Below are positions 11,501-23,569 of a stretch of DNA of 64,000 nucleotides, piece after piece (the stretch's first letter is position 1; every line of letters starts with the position of its first letter). Made by a program: the position numbers and the translations under genes. Origin of the DNA: Hypholoma sublateritium FD-334 SS-4 (taxonomy: Eukaryota > Basidiomycota > Agaricomycetes > Agaricales > Strophariaceae); contig KN817594.1 of the NCBI GenBank assembly GCA_000827495.1, positions 124,001 through 188,000 on the forward strand. Direction: 5' to 3'. Under the pieces are notes generated by a model. That model was not told the origin of the DNA. It searched no databases and saw only the letters and a program-made list of their open reading frames with translations.

Positions 11501-14500
11501 TGGACGGTGGTTTCGGTGCATGACGCCGGGCGTACTGCGTCGCGCTCAAGTTACCGGGGCCCACTTGGGGGGTGTTTATGTGCGTGATTAAACCTTGAAA
11601 GAAGCCTTCTCTTGGCCTGCGTCGCGCGCGCGTGCCTGCTCCCGCGTATGGGTCAAAGAACATCCTTGACGTAGATCGCCTTGGACCCGCACCGCTTCCT
11701 AACAAGCTCGCGCCCGCATTTGATATTCACCGGGCTCCATGCCTCCAAGCTTCCACTTGGGGCACGGCGCATGTACCGAGTGCGTGACCTCGGATGGCGG
11801 TGGCATGGGAAGGCGGCGCGCACACCGGGCTGGCACGGGCACCTGAACGCGGACATGCGCTCGATGTGTCGCCCGCGCACGGAAAACTGCCCAGTCGAGC
11901 CCGATATGTGAGCCTGGGCGACCGCTATGAATAGCGCTGTGCTTCGCGAATCGCACTCCCACCTGAAATTAGCGCACCGTGGACCAGTGTTGCGCTGGCG
12001 AACACACGCCGGGGAGGTGGGGGTCGCATATGATTCAGTGCACGGCTTCTCGCCGCGCACCGCTTGCTGTGTGCTGCAGAGAACGAGACATGCTGGGGAG
12101 CTAGGTGCGCCGTGCGGGCGTGGGAGCGAGAAGGCTGCAGCGCACGGCGCCCAGCGTTGCATCAAATGATCCTCCTTCGAAAAAATGCTCGCTGGTGCAT
12201 CACGCACGCACGTAATTATAGGCGCTCCGAGTACACGGACTCGGAAGCCTGCCTGCTTGAAATAGAGACGCGGTCGCTGGGCAGGCTGGGATACGAGTAT
12301 GTGGGCACGCCGTGCGGACGGTTGGTACACTGATTTGGCCACGATGGGGCACGCTGCACCGCCTCTTCGCGACGTGGACGCGGGAATGCGTGCGGCGCTG
12401 TGAGCCCTTAGCTTGCAAAACACGGAACTTGCCTGTGTAAAGATGCAGAAGGCAGGGAAGCGAGGCGGGTATGCATGCGGGACGCAAGTGGGAAGTCCGA
12501 GGTAGCAGGCCTCCCACAGAGCTGCCAGACGCGCTTCTCTGCAGAGTGCATGCTGCCCATGGTGGGCTATTTCTTTCGCCAGTGAGAATTCTCGCTTGCC
12601 CAAGCGCTGCACAGCTGCCAACGCACCTTATTACTAAGCCCAGCGGCTATTTACTTGCAGGCGAGCAGGGCGCCGGTCAGAATGCCGTCCTGTTCTTAAA
12701 AAAATTGCGTGGCATTCTACCCAGCCAAGTCCGTGAATGTCGACGCCTGGAACTATCCCTGCCCCGGAGCGCGTTCCCACTGTGCCTAAGAAAGCACTGG
12801 TACTCACTACTCTGCTTCGGGCTCCGATATGTGTGGAAGTGCGGCACGCATGCAGCCCGGCGAGGCTGCCATGTCACTCGGCACAGCGCACAGGAAGCTT
12901 GTATGCAGATGGCTCCAAGGCGCGCCTCCGCTGACTCGGATACGCAGACATAAACAGCAATACGGACATGGGTGCGGTCGTGTGGACGAGGAGAGCGAGA
13001 AGCGTTTGAGAAGCGTAGCGTTTCGTATTGGTTTCGTAAGTTCGACAGCCTGATTCGCGTGTGCGGGTGCCGCCGGCCGTGAGATAGCCATATCCGGTGC
13101 CGGCCGGGCAGCATCTCTATGAACTGCTCAGCTGGTACGACGCCTAAGTGCTGGGGCGTCCCTGCTGTCTTGTCCTCATTCAAAGGTCGGCAGGTGACCT
13201 CCCCCGACGACACACGTCCGGACATAAGGTTTAGCTTTAGCAGCGCGCGAGAAAATCGCGGTGTGGATGGCTTGGGTGGGCCACTGGGAGCGGCTGCCCT
13301 ACGCGTGACAGACGCCGCCGCGTGCGAGCCGCCCGCTTCGAGGTGCTTGTGCGCTGGCAGCGCCCACTGGCAGGCCACATGCGCACGCAAATGACCAGTG
13401 CGGCGCATCGTCTTCTCTGCTTCGTCTTCTGCGGCGCGAGATGCGTGGCGGGCGGACAGTCGACCCGCGCGCACGGCGCGCACGCGCTGCACCGGTGTTT
13501 AGTGGTGCTATTTTGCATTTTTTTGGAGCGGGAGTTATCGTGTTCTCCCGCGGGGGCGCTGGCGACCTGTGGCGATGGGCTAGAACCGGAGAGCATGCGG
13601 TCCAGGCGCTAGCAGGGCGTGGAGCGCAGTGACGCGCCTCTTCGCCTCCGCGACCTGCCACAGACCGCCGCCCACGCCCGCACCCACATCGCCTAGATGC
13701 ATGCTTGCGGGCGCGCCACCATGCGCCCCGTTGAATATCGACAACAATCTCGACCATAAATCAACAATATCTCGAATAGTTGACAATAGAAATGCACCGT
13801 TGAGCTGTCACCGGCCTCTAAGCTGCGCTCCCGCGCCCTTGTTCCACTGACGTGCGAAGCGAAGAACTTCATGTCCGCGACCGTGCATGTCCAGTCAGCG
13901 TGTGAAGCGCGTCGCTGATCAGCTCCAATGGCAGGGCCTCTGGTGATCTGGCGCGTCAGGGTCGCCGAGCGGCGAGACGCGCGCACGGCCAGCGCTCCAA
14001 GCGCGCCATCCATCTGTCAGCGTGGCTAATAGCTATCGCCGCGCGCGATCTCGACGGGCGGCAGGGTGCCCACTGTCCAGTCAGCAGCCGGCGCGCTCCC
14101 AGCCCCGCGGGCGCGAGAAGGGGGGGGGGTGGGAGCGCCAGAAGTGCGTCGTTGCCAGAAGACGGCCGTGGGAGCGCTCGCTTGCACGCCTTGTTCAGTG
14201 CAGAGTCCGCCCGCCTGCCTGCACGCACGCACCCTGGGCATACCGCTGCGCTGGCCGTGCGCCCCCTGTCGTATCGATCCGTGTCCACAATCCGGGGCTG
14301 CATCTAAGTTCCCCCATCTATCTGCATTGACATGTATGCAATCGGATTCTCCGCGTCGCGCCTGCGTGCCCTTCGCGTTCCCATTCCCAGACATGATCAC
14401 TTTGTCTATCTGGGCCATCAGCCCCGCATCAGCTGCCCGGATGCCCAGTTCCGCGCGCGCTGCGGGCACGCCGCGTTAACTTGAAGGCTGCTATGTAAAG

Positions 14501-17500
14501 CAGGCAGGTAGGGCAGGGGGCCCGCGCCTCGGCGTCGCGTCTAACTGCGCGATTGATACTGATCGGGCACAAGTCCGGATTGTGATGCACCCCAGCGGAG
14601 CCGCAGCGGGCAGTGCTGCTGCGCAGGCGCGTCTACAGCTACTTTGGCACCACCTCCGGGCGGAGGCGCCCGCGTTGGCTACACGCGTTCCGCGCGTCGG
14701 ACGCCTCGCCGTGACGCCCCTAGGCCCTGCTCGCGCCGTGCTCCTATCGATGGCCCCAGCCCAAGGGTAGCGCCAGACAGCGGCGCGCCGCTGATCAGAG
14801 TTAATTTCCCTCTGCAATGCTATCGATGCCCGGGCGTGCGGCACGCCGCGAGGCTAGCGTGGGGCGCGGCGCGCGTTAGCGTGCTCGGGTGGGAGATCGT
14901 GTGGGAGCGCCCCCACGCCGTCGGCCGCGCGCTCGCGTACGGGGCAGCGGCACCCGCGGCGCAGCAGCAGCTGCTGCAGAAGGAAGCGCCTGCTGCAGTA
15001 CTACATAAGTATCTACGCAGCGTGCAGAAGCCTGCGTGTATAATTAATGCGCGAGGCGGGCCATCGTGGGCCCGCTTCCCAGCACGCCCGGGGTATCTGC
15101 AGTTGCGATTCGCGACACGCTGCGGGGGCGTGGCGCGGCGATCCCGCGCGTCGCGTCGCGTCGCAGCCCTGCGCAGCCCAGCCGGGCGCCGCGCGCGCGC
15201 GCAGGCTGGCTTGTTATGTACACTTCACGTACGTACTGTTGCCTGGGGCGCGGGGCGTCCGTTACGGCACGCCGCCGCCGTGCCACCGCCCAAAATAGCG
15301 CGGGCACGACGCGCACGCCGCCAAATTAGCTCAGCCCGGCCCCCGGGGCACCCACGGCAATTAATGTGCTTAGCTGCCCTCTACCGTCGCAGTGGGCCCA
15401 GCGCACCACCGCGCAGATTATGTACGCGCGGGCGATAGGGATAGGGGCGCCGAGGCGTGTAAAGTTCGAACGCGACGGGAGATTAATTGGTTAATGTTGA
15501 TGAGTACTTGTTTATTTGCTCGCCGACGCGACGCTGAGCGTGTGCGCGTACCCACGCCGTCGCTGCCTCGGCTCGCCCAGCGCGCGGGGCGCCGCGGGCG
15601 CGCCCCCCTCCCCCTTGCACGCACACCCGTGCCCGTGCTTTGCGTGCTGCGTGCCGCAGCGCGCTGTTTGCGCGGCACCACCCCGCCCCGACAGGCAGCG
15701 GAGAAGCTTAAGGCGAAGCGCGGCCCGCGTCCGAGCGTCGTTTTCGTTCTCGTCTCCCCTTCGCGCTCGCGTTCATTTGCCACTGCGCCGGGCGCGCCCA
15801 CGCCCTATCGGCGCCGGGTGGGAGCGCAGCGCGGCGCCCGACCGACCCATCCTAGGGTGCTGGCTCTCCCGCGGCGTGCGTTTCGACGTCGGGGGGCGTA
15901 CGACGCCGCGCGCGCGCTGTGTTATTCGCTTCTCTCATCCGCAGATATTCAGCTCCGCCTCCGAACGACGCAAGTACACACGTGCATACCATATTAAGTA
16001 CCATGCCCTCTGTAGAGCTGAACCTGGCACTGGCACAGAGTAGAGTACCCATCTTCATCTGCAAGCTCCATCGCCGACGCGGCCCCACGCCGCCTTCTCT
16101 TCTCCTTCCCTTCTTCGGGCCTCGTCTGCGTGCCCCCTGTCCCAGTCCAGTCCCACCGCCGCTTCTTCTGCGCGCAGATTAACTGCGCACGGAGCGAATC
16201 AGGGATCGCGGAGCAGGCAAGCAGGCAGGCTTTGTACGTGCGGTGTATTTTGGGCCCTTACTAGGTTTCCTACTTACCGAACTGATCATGAAAGGCGGGC
16301 ATCTCGAATCAAAGATGAAATCCATCACTGGGCTCCGGTGAGATGATTGCGCGTGGGATAGCAGAGGGGCCTCTTTGTCGCTGCAGTGCTAATGACGATG
16401 ACTTTATTCCACTTACGCACAACTTACGCACGTACATACATACACCACTCAGCCTGCGGAGTGTCGCCCGCCCATAAATTGCCCGGCCGGCCGGCCAGTG
16501 CCGCAGCGCGCCGCGATGCCGTGGCGCCCTCGCCTCAATCCGCGCCCTCCCAGCGCAGAGTCCCTCCTTAGCCAGTCCGTCTGCAGCAGCAAACAATCAA
16601 GCAACCATAAGTACCTACACCACCGCACCCCCGCGCCGGTCCGCCAGCTCCGGGTACACACCTCCTCCCTAAAAAAAGAAAGAAAGTACAAAGTTGCACG
16701 GGCAGAACGGTTGAACAAAGCATTTTGAAACAAGGCTCCCACCGCCGCCACCGCCGTCACCGCGACACATCCTGCACACCAGCACCACACAACAGCACCG
16801 CCTAGCGCCCAGAGCCCGGGGGAAGAGGCATCCATCACTGCGTGCCCACAGAGAAAAGAAAAGCGGACACGCACACCTTAGCTATGTGCGGTACCCGTCT
16901 GGTGGGTGGGCCGCAGTGTGAAATCTGAAAATTTGAATGCCTGTGCGCCGTGCGAATCCGAGCGGCGGCCCGGGGCCGCCGCAGAGGCAGGCGCGAGGGC
17001 ACCTCAAACGAGGGGCTCCGGCCACGCCGCAAGCCAAGTTTGCAGCTCAATGGTCACACCGAAAAAGACAGGCAGAAGCGGATTATTATGTGCATTATCT
17101 TTAAGTACTCCGGTACAACAATTATTCAACACGGCGTGCGTAGGTAGGGGCGCGATTATCAGGGCGTACGTAGTAAGTAGCAGATTACACGGGGCCGGGG
17201 GCGTAGGCTAGCGGTCATTATACAGGGACTAGGCGGTACTTGCGGCTTCCTTGTGGATGGCGTGGGGTGGTGGTACAGATGCGCATGCGGGCATGGACGG
17301 ACAGTTGTGAATGTGAATGTGAATATGAATGAGCTCGAATGAGGATCAGGCGAAAGTGATGAGCGAGAAGCAGGGCGAAAATGGAAACGGGTGCGAATCA
17401 AGGGTGGTGTATTGCTGTGGTGCGGGGCGTGGCGATCGGCGGTGGTGCGACGCGGAGCAGGGCGGAGCATGGAGAGCCAGCCGTGGGTGGGTGGGGGTGG

Positions 17501-17665
17501 CGCGCAGCGTGTGTGCGAGCGGCGCCTAGCGGCCATGGGAGCGCAGAGGCGGCGCAGCGCAGCGCAACGCTGGCAGCGTGAGATCCGCACGCACAAAGCA
17601 GTGCGCTGCGGCGGCGGTGGCGGGTGACATGCATGTAGTAGTGTGGCGGGCGAGCGGGACCGAGC
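11500..17665. other. GC/CpG-rich non-coding domain, left arm
   Basis: Composition shifts here to very high GC with abundant CpG and GCGC. Many long frames exist on both strands at once (for example 322 codons at 11653-12621, minus). They are Arg/Ala/Pro-rich, mutually overlapping and lack motifs, as expected when GC-rich sequence rarely makes stops. The octamer TGGGAGCG recurs (12121, 13285, 14094 reverse, 14130, 14169, 14902, 15819, 17536). A small AT-rich island sits at 13731-13800. No gene can be supported. Confidence 0.6.
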
Positions 17666-18407
17666 TCACTGCTCCAGCGCATACTCAACAGCGACGCAGC
17701 ACGCCTCGCTCCCGCCGCGCAGCCCGTGCGCGCGCAGCGCCGCGGGCGTCGCGAACCCCGCGTCGCATGCCGGGCACGCGTGCGGCCCGGGCGGTGCGGA
17801 GGCGCTGCTGTGCCGCGAGCGGTGTGCGCGCGAGCGCTTCGAGGTGTGCGAGGCCTGTATATGCGGGTCAGCGATGCCATTGATTGAATGAATGGGGTGG
17901 GAAACGCACGGTGTCGTCGTCCAGGACGGGCTCGTCGATCTCTGCGAGCTTGCGCTTGAGCGAGGCGGCGTCTAAGAACAAAGGGTGAGCAGTGGCACCC
18001 GACAAAGGGGGGTGGTGCGTACCAGGCGCGGGGGCCTCGGAGTGCGCGCGCCACAGCAGGATGCGCTTCATCTTGCGCGCAAAGGCGTCGGTGTCGAGGG
18101 TGGCGGCGGGTGCGGGGCGGTCTTCGGGGAGGCAGTCGTCCGACGAGCAGTACGACGAGCACACGCTCTCCTCCTCCTCCATCTCCTCCTCGTCGAACGA
18201 GGACGAAGACGAGGACGACGAGGAGTAGGACGAGGACGCGGCGCTGGCGTCGACGACGGACGATATGCGGCGGGGCGGCGGGGCGGCGACCTCGACGAGC
18301 TGGATGACGGTGTGCGGCGCGCGGAGATAGACACGACCGTCGTTTTCCTTGTCGTCGAAAGCGCGCGGGGCGCGGAGGGCGGTGTGTGCGGGGACGAGGT
18401 CGAACAT
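17666..18407 (-). CDS. Single C2H2 zinc-finger protein
   Basis: The start at 18407 gives MFDLVPAHTALRAPRAFDDK. Next comes a Ser tract (about residues 56-70) followed by a Glu-rich acidic patch, then DAFARKMKRILLWR. A 48-51 nt intron near 17972-18022 (GTACGC donor, TTAG acceptor) is in frame and may or may not be removed. A second intron, about 17853-17905 (GTGCGT donor, ATACAG acceptor), links the frame to an exon carrying a C2H2 finger: CPACDAGF, then ALRAHGLRGG, then ACC. The exon ends at TGA 17666-17668. Without this splice the frame stops at 17868 and loses the finger. The finger suggests DNA or RNA binding; target unknown. It shares strand with MKT1, 313 bp downstream of the MKT1 stop. 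Confidence 0.6.
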
Positions 18408-18720
18408 GGCGTGGCGTGGGGCCGTGCGTATAGTGCAGCACCCAGCGCCCACCCGCCTTATGTACCCCCACGGCGAATTACCGCCCGATCCGCCTCCCCG
18501 ATCCCCCCAGATCGCATCTCGCGCCCACCGCCGAATGCGGGCGCGCCCAAAATGGGTGCGGGGCACGTGCCCAGATCGCATCGGGCGCCGCCGCATCTCC
18601 GGATGGATGGCACACACAACACATCGATTGCGCGCTACGCTACCGCACACACGCACGTACGCTACCCGTCCCACGCTGCCGCCCCGCGCTCCCAGCCCGC
18701 CGCGACCTGCCTGGGCCCGC

Positions 18721-21700
18721 CTACGGGCGCATCGGCGCGAGCCACGCCTCCGCCGCCTCGAACTGGTCGATCAGCTCCCCCAGCACCGCGCGCTCCGAGT
18801 GCAGCTGCCGCATCGCCGCCAGAGCCTGTAGAGAAATTAACACCCGCCGCGCATAAAAGCCCGGCGCACTCACAATATCCCAGAACCTAAACCCGCGCTC
18901 CACCTCCGCGCGCGGCGCCTTCACCCCGGGGAACGTCTCCTCGCACAGATCCAGCGCCATCTCCTTCTTCACCGCGACCCCCGGCGCGGCGGCATCGCGC
19001 ACGCGCGCGCCGCCGTTGATGTGCGTCAGCGCGTCGAGGTACACCTTCGCGAGCACGCCGAACCCCGTGTTCACGTCCGTCTGGAAGGGCAGCGACAGCG
19101 CGATGTCGAGCAGGTCGTCGCGCGCGCGCCGCGCGTCGTGCCGCAGCAGCATGTTCAGCGAGGTCACCTCCAACAGGGTGCGCAGCGCGCGCGTCAGCGA
19201 GCGCACGAACGCGTTGAACACGAGCAGCTCGCGCGAGAGCGGCGCGGACCACGGCTGCGGCTGCAACCAACAACAAGAAATATCAGCGCGTGCGTGGGAC
19301 AGGGGGTGGGAGCCATCATCGTCGCGACGACGAAATGTCGGCGCATCCCACACGCCCGAAAAAGCGCGAGCCGCCTCGGACGCCCCGGGATACCAAACAG
19401 CGCGGAATATCACGGACCTTGAAGTTGAGCGGCACGATGCTCAGCACGCGCATCACCAGCAGCATGCTCGCCTTCTCCTCGTCTGCAGGCATATGCGTAT
19501 CCAGGCGTCAGCTCAGCATCCACATACATTTTTTTTTGGATGCACAACAGCAGGCGGAATGCGGAACGCGGAATGGAACCCTCGCACACCACCCGAAAAA
19601 AAGCAGCCCCCGCGCGTGGGAGCGCACCCACGCCCCGCGCTCCCACGGCGCGCAAAAATGGGACGGCAGAACCATGTAACGCGCATGCTGTGCTGCATGA
19701 CGTGTCGCACGCAGCGTGCACCCCGGCGCACCACCACTACGAAAAAAAAGAAGCACGCCCCGCCCCGCGAACAAAGGACAAGCGAACAAAGGCGCAGAGC
19801 GAAGCCAGGCGAACCGAAAAAAATAGAAAATGAAAGGGAGAGAGGAAGGGGGAACGCACCAGTACCAAAGCTCGGCCCCCCGCTGAACGCGCGCCCGGAC
19901 CACAGGTGCCCGTGCATCACGCCCGCGCGCACGAGCTCGAGGAACAGGTACAGCGCGTCCTGGAACTTGTCGTTCACCCGCGCGTTCTTGATCGCGCCGT
20001 ACATCGCTCTTGCGAGCGGCGAGTGCGTGTGCGAGTTCAGCAGGAACCTATTTTATTTTATTTTTTTAAAAAAAGGGTATAATTAGTATTCGGCGCTCCG
20101 CATGCGGTGACCAAGAGAAAATCCGTGCGCCGCGTCGACGCCCCGACGCCCGCGCGGGAAGCGCGGGCGCAGGACGCCGAGTGTGGCTTAGCACGCCCGG
20201 TATCCAGAAACGCACGCACGCCACCGCGCCACCGCCGGCACGCCACCGCCAACAGTCTAGCGCGCAAAAACAAAACCAGCTAGCTGGGCGCCGCGCGCCC
20301 CGGCGGGTCGTGTCATGCCCACCAGCCGGCGCGGCGTGGTGTATTATGGCGGCGCCAAATATACAGCGCACGACAACACAGGGAAAGGCGCACGCGAACA
20401 CAGAGGAAAGGCGCACGAGAACACAGAGGAAAGCACGCACCCGCGCAGCTCGAGGAAGCGCCATATGACGTTCGCGACGACCTCGTCCTTCTTCTCGAGC
20501 GGCGCGCCCGCGGTGCTCTTGAGCTTCGTGCGGCCCGCGAGGCGCTCGGAGGACGTCGCGCCGAGGCACAGCGCGAAGTCGATGGTGGACGACTGCAGAG
20601 AAACATCAATATAAGACTGGGGCGGGCAGCTCGGTGCTCACGTTCTGGCGCCGCAACTCCTCCTCGACGACCGCGTACCCGACGTTCCACCCCGTAACGC
20701 GCTCCGCGAGCTGCGCCGTCTGCGGCGAATTATGCCCCACCGTCTTCGGCCCCCCGGGCGCATCGAACCAAAACGCGCCGTACACCTTCCGATTCGCCCA
20801 GAACGCATGCGCCACGCTGCTCACCAGCGCGAGCGCCGTGCAGCGCGGGCCCGTCTGCCCGTCGGTGACGACCTCCTTGACGAAGCGCTTGTACTCCGTC
20901 GTCTCGCCGTTGTCGAGCGGCGGGCGCTCCGCGATCTGCCCGCCCGTGAGCCACACGAGCGCCTGCGGGCCGAGCAGCCCGCGCGAGAGGTAGTAGTAGA
21001 CCTCGTCCGGGAGGCGGTGCGTGAAGATCTCGTGCAGGTCCGCGGGGATGTCCGCCGCCGTTGGGTGGTGCTGCGCGGGGTGCGCGCCGCCGCCGCCGCC
21101 GTGTGGGGCGGGCGTGGGGAGCGCGAGCGGGAGGGGGAGGACGGTGCCCTCCGAGGAGAGCACGAGCGAGTATCGGATCATCGCGCGCGTGCGCGCGTAG
21201 TGCTCCGGGTACTGCAGCGCCTTGACGGCGGGGTGCTCCGCGTACGCGAGGACGGCGGCGTGCCCGGACTTGTAGTACTTGACGATGTCGACGGTCGCCT
21301 TGAGCGCCTGCTCGTGCACCGTCGGCGGGAACGGCGACGAGTGCTCGGAGCCGACGAGGATGCCGATGTCGAGGAACTGGTCCTCGGTGACCTGCAGCTC
21401 CTGCAGGAAGCTGCGCTTGGACGTGAACTGGAACGTCGGGCTCGCGGCGGCGAGGTCGAGCGACGTGATGAGCTTGTCGACGCCCGGGTAGAGCAGCGTG
21501 TCGGTCGGGCCGTAGATCGCGTGGATGTACGACTTGTGGTGGCGCTGGAGGTAGACCAGCTGCGCGAGCGTCAAAAAAATGCGCGCGGGGCGTGGGAAGC
21601 AGACGTACCTGGGCCCAGGCGACGTACGGCGCGACGAGGAACTCGACGTTGCGGTGGCGGAAGATGCGGAGGACCATGCGCCAGAGGTCCCACTGCGGGA

Positions 21701-22174
21701 AGGCGCTGCGGCCCTCGAAGAGCCGCGTCGCGGCGTCCTCCTGGCCCTGCTCGTACTTCGCCCACGCGTCGCGGCGGTCGCGGCACGCCTCGACGTGCTC
21801 CGCGTGCGGCGGGGTCTTCCAGCGGCGGTTCGGGAGCAGGCCGGGGAAGACGAAGACGGGCTTGATGCGCAGCTTCTCGAGCGCCCTGAGGTCGGACTCG
21901 ATGCGCACCGTGAGCGCGAGCGGCAGCCCGCCGGTGGCGGCGAGCAGCGGCTCGCGCGACGGCGGCGTGTCGGTCAGCTGCGTGAGGTAGTACGAGGCGT
22001 CGATGCCGAGGCGCGAGTCGGAGATGACCGCGAGCGGGTGCGTCTGGATGTGCTTGCGGTCGAACAGGTAGTCTGCGGTGCAAAAAGGGCGCCACGCGGC
22101 ACGAAGGGCGGTCAGCGGGCGCTCGGGCGGGGCGCAGGGACGGGGCGCTCACTTTCGAGGTGCTTGATAGGCAT
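18721..22174 (-). CDS. MKT1: Mkt1-like post-transcriptional regulator
   Basis: A 22 nt first exon (22174-22153, MPIKHLE) joins to NYLFDRKHIQTHPL, the start of the XPG-like nuclease fold. Family landmarks follow: LRALEKLRIKPVFVFPGL, FLVAPYVAWAQ, VYLQRHHKSYIHAIYGPTDT and LLYPGVDKLITS. The C-terminal half has the domain named for M2 dsRNA replication, with SSTIDFALCLGATSSERLAG and later PFQTDVNTGFGVLAKVYLDA. In yeast, Mkt1 works with Pbp1 on polysomes and controls selected mRNAs; its nuclease-like domain is thought not to be an active XPG enzyme. Two introns are unusually long for this window, 19483-19859 (377 nt) and 20048-20440 (393 nt), and carry a hairpin and a minisatellite. Third-codon GC is extreme, producing long mirror frames on the other strand. 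Confidence 0.88.
19615..19647. repeat. MKT1: Perfect 11 bp inverted repeat in MKT1 intron
   Basis: The arms CGTGGGAGCGC (19615-19625) and GCGCTCCCACG (19637-19647) are exact reverse complements with an 11 nt spacer. Each arm contains the TGGGAGCG octamer that recurs through the GC-rich domain. It lies within the 377 nt MKT1 intron. Confidence 0.85.
20366..20433. repeat. MKT1: 22-23 bp minisatellite, three units, in MKT1 intron
   Basis: Units lie at 20366-20387, 20388-20410 and 20411-20433. Each begins GCGCACG, continues AACACAG and ends GGAAAG, with two or three differences between units. The array ends one base before the GTGCGT donor (minus strand) at 20440-20435, so copy-number change would alter the 5' end of the 393 nt MKT1 intron. 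Confidence 0.85.
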
Positions 22175-23569
22175 TGGGCTGGCGCGGGCGGCGGGGGCGC
22201 GGGCTGCTGGTGGTCGTGAGCAGCAACGCCGCCGCGCACAGGCCAGCACGTAGCACGGTGATTATGTCAGCATTCATAGCACAGCCCGGCGTCGTTTTTC
22301 TGTTGGCCGCACACCGCCGTGACCTTTCCCGCGCCGCCGCCGCCGCCCCCCGCCCGTCGCTGTGCGCTGCGCGCGGGGCCTGCCATATCCAGCAGTATCA
22401 CCTGGCTCGCCGTTTGCTGGACAATCCACGGGCACCGGGACGGTGTCCTATTCCCGCACGCGTTAAGTCCGTGGGCCCTCCTCATCCATGTCCCGGCGTG
22501 CGATTGCTCCCAGTCGCGCCCGCGCTATCCCCAGCCCGCGCCAGATCACCGTGCACTGCAGCGCGCCGCATCGGGACGCGCATTCCCAGCGCGCGAGCCC
22601 TATTCCAGCGGGCTTCCATCGCGTTCTTGGCCCGCGCGCTATTCTCGTCCGCCGTCATCTGACTGACGCCCCCGCCAAAGCAGGACGCGCCCGATATGGG
22701 CCGCCCCGTGTATGCATGCGCGGCTCGCACCCCGCGCGGGTACCCACGCGCGCGGCGAAACCGCGTTCGCAGCCTGACGACGTTTCGCCGACCGCGCAGG
22801 GCATCAGCGCCCCGCCAGCCGGTGCGCTGCACTTGGTGATGCACGCACGCACGCCATGAAACGAACACCGCGGGCGAGCGCGGGCTCCCCACCCCCCAGC
22901 GGCATCTGTTTCGGATGGACGCCCCGTTCCCAGCCCACCCCAGCTGGTACCGCTCCGCCCACAGTCCAACGCAACGCCCCGCCGCGCCTGCTCGCTGGCC
23001 GCACGGCGGCGCCCCCGCGCGTCCTAACTTCACGGACTACCCCCCACCTAGGGACTTCCATGCGATCTGCTGCCCAGCCATCCCAGCACAGAACGCCCCC
23101 CATTCCTAGCATGACACACGCTTCTTCCTTCCTTCCTTCCCTGCTTCGCACGTCAATCACCCTTGCAATCGCGATGCATGGATATCCCACCGCCACCCAA
23201 CCTCAGCATACGATATCGTATAATGATACTTACCCATATTATTCCTGCAATCGATGCCCTATTCATAGCGCCTGCCTGGGTGCCGATCGCGGGGAAGCTT
23301 CGCGCTCTCACCAACGCCATCGCCATCGCCATCGCACACCCACCCACGGCCCACCCCAGCTAGCCCACGCTCCCCCCAAGCTCCTCCGAGCTTTCAGCGA
23401 GCCCGAAAAACGCTCGCGCGGCGCGAACAAGCGGCCCATCCGGTGTACTTACTCCCCACGCACCGCGGCCCGCCAATACTCTCCAAATGACGAGATCCCG
23501 CGCGATTGATCCGGGCGCACGCATTACTTAGCGCATGCACCGCATTGCGCCATAGCCGACCAGGCGCGT

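Noticed and set aside
11653..12621. 322-codon minus-strand frame
   Set aside because: It is Arg/Ala/His-rich without motifs, in GC-rich DNA where several frames on both strands are open at once. It matches no domain I know.
15392..15997. 201-codon plus-strand frame, and similar frames nearby
   Set aside because: Overlapping frames of the same kind exist on both strands; no start context, intron signal or motif singles one out.
17398..18471. 357-codon minus-strand frame
   Set aside because: It overlaps the zinc-finger gene in a different frame and is a run of Arg/Pro/His. The spliced zinc-finger reading is better supported.
19016..20086. 356-codon plus-strand frame
   Set aside because: It covers MKT1 exons and an intron on the opposite strand and has no domain.
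20732..21865. 377-codon plus-strand frame
   Set aside because: Mirror of MKT1 exons; extreme third-position GC keeps the opposite strand open. The translation is low-complexity Arg/Val/Glu.
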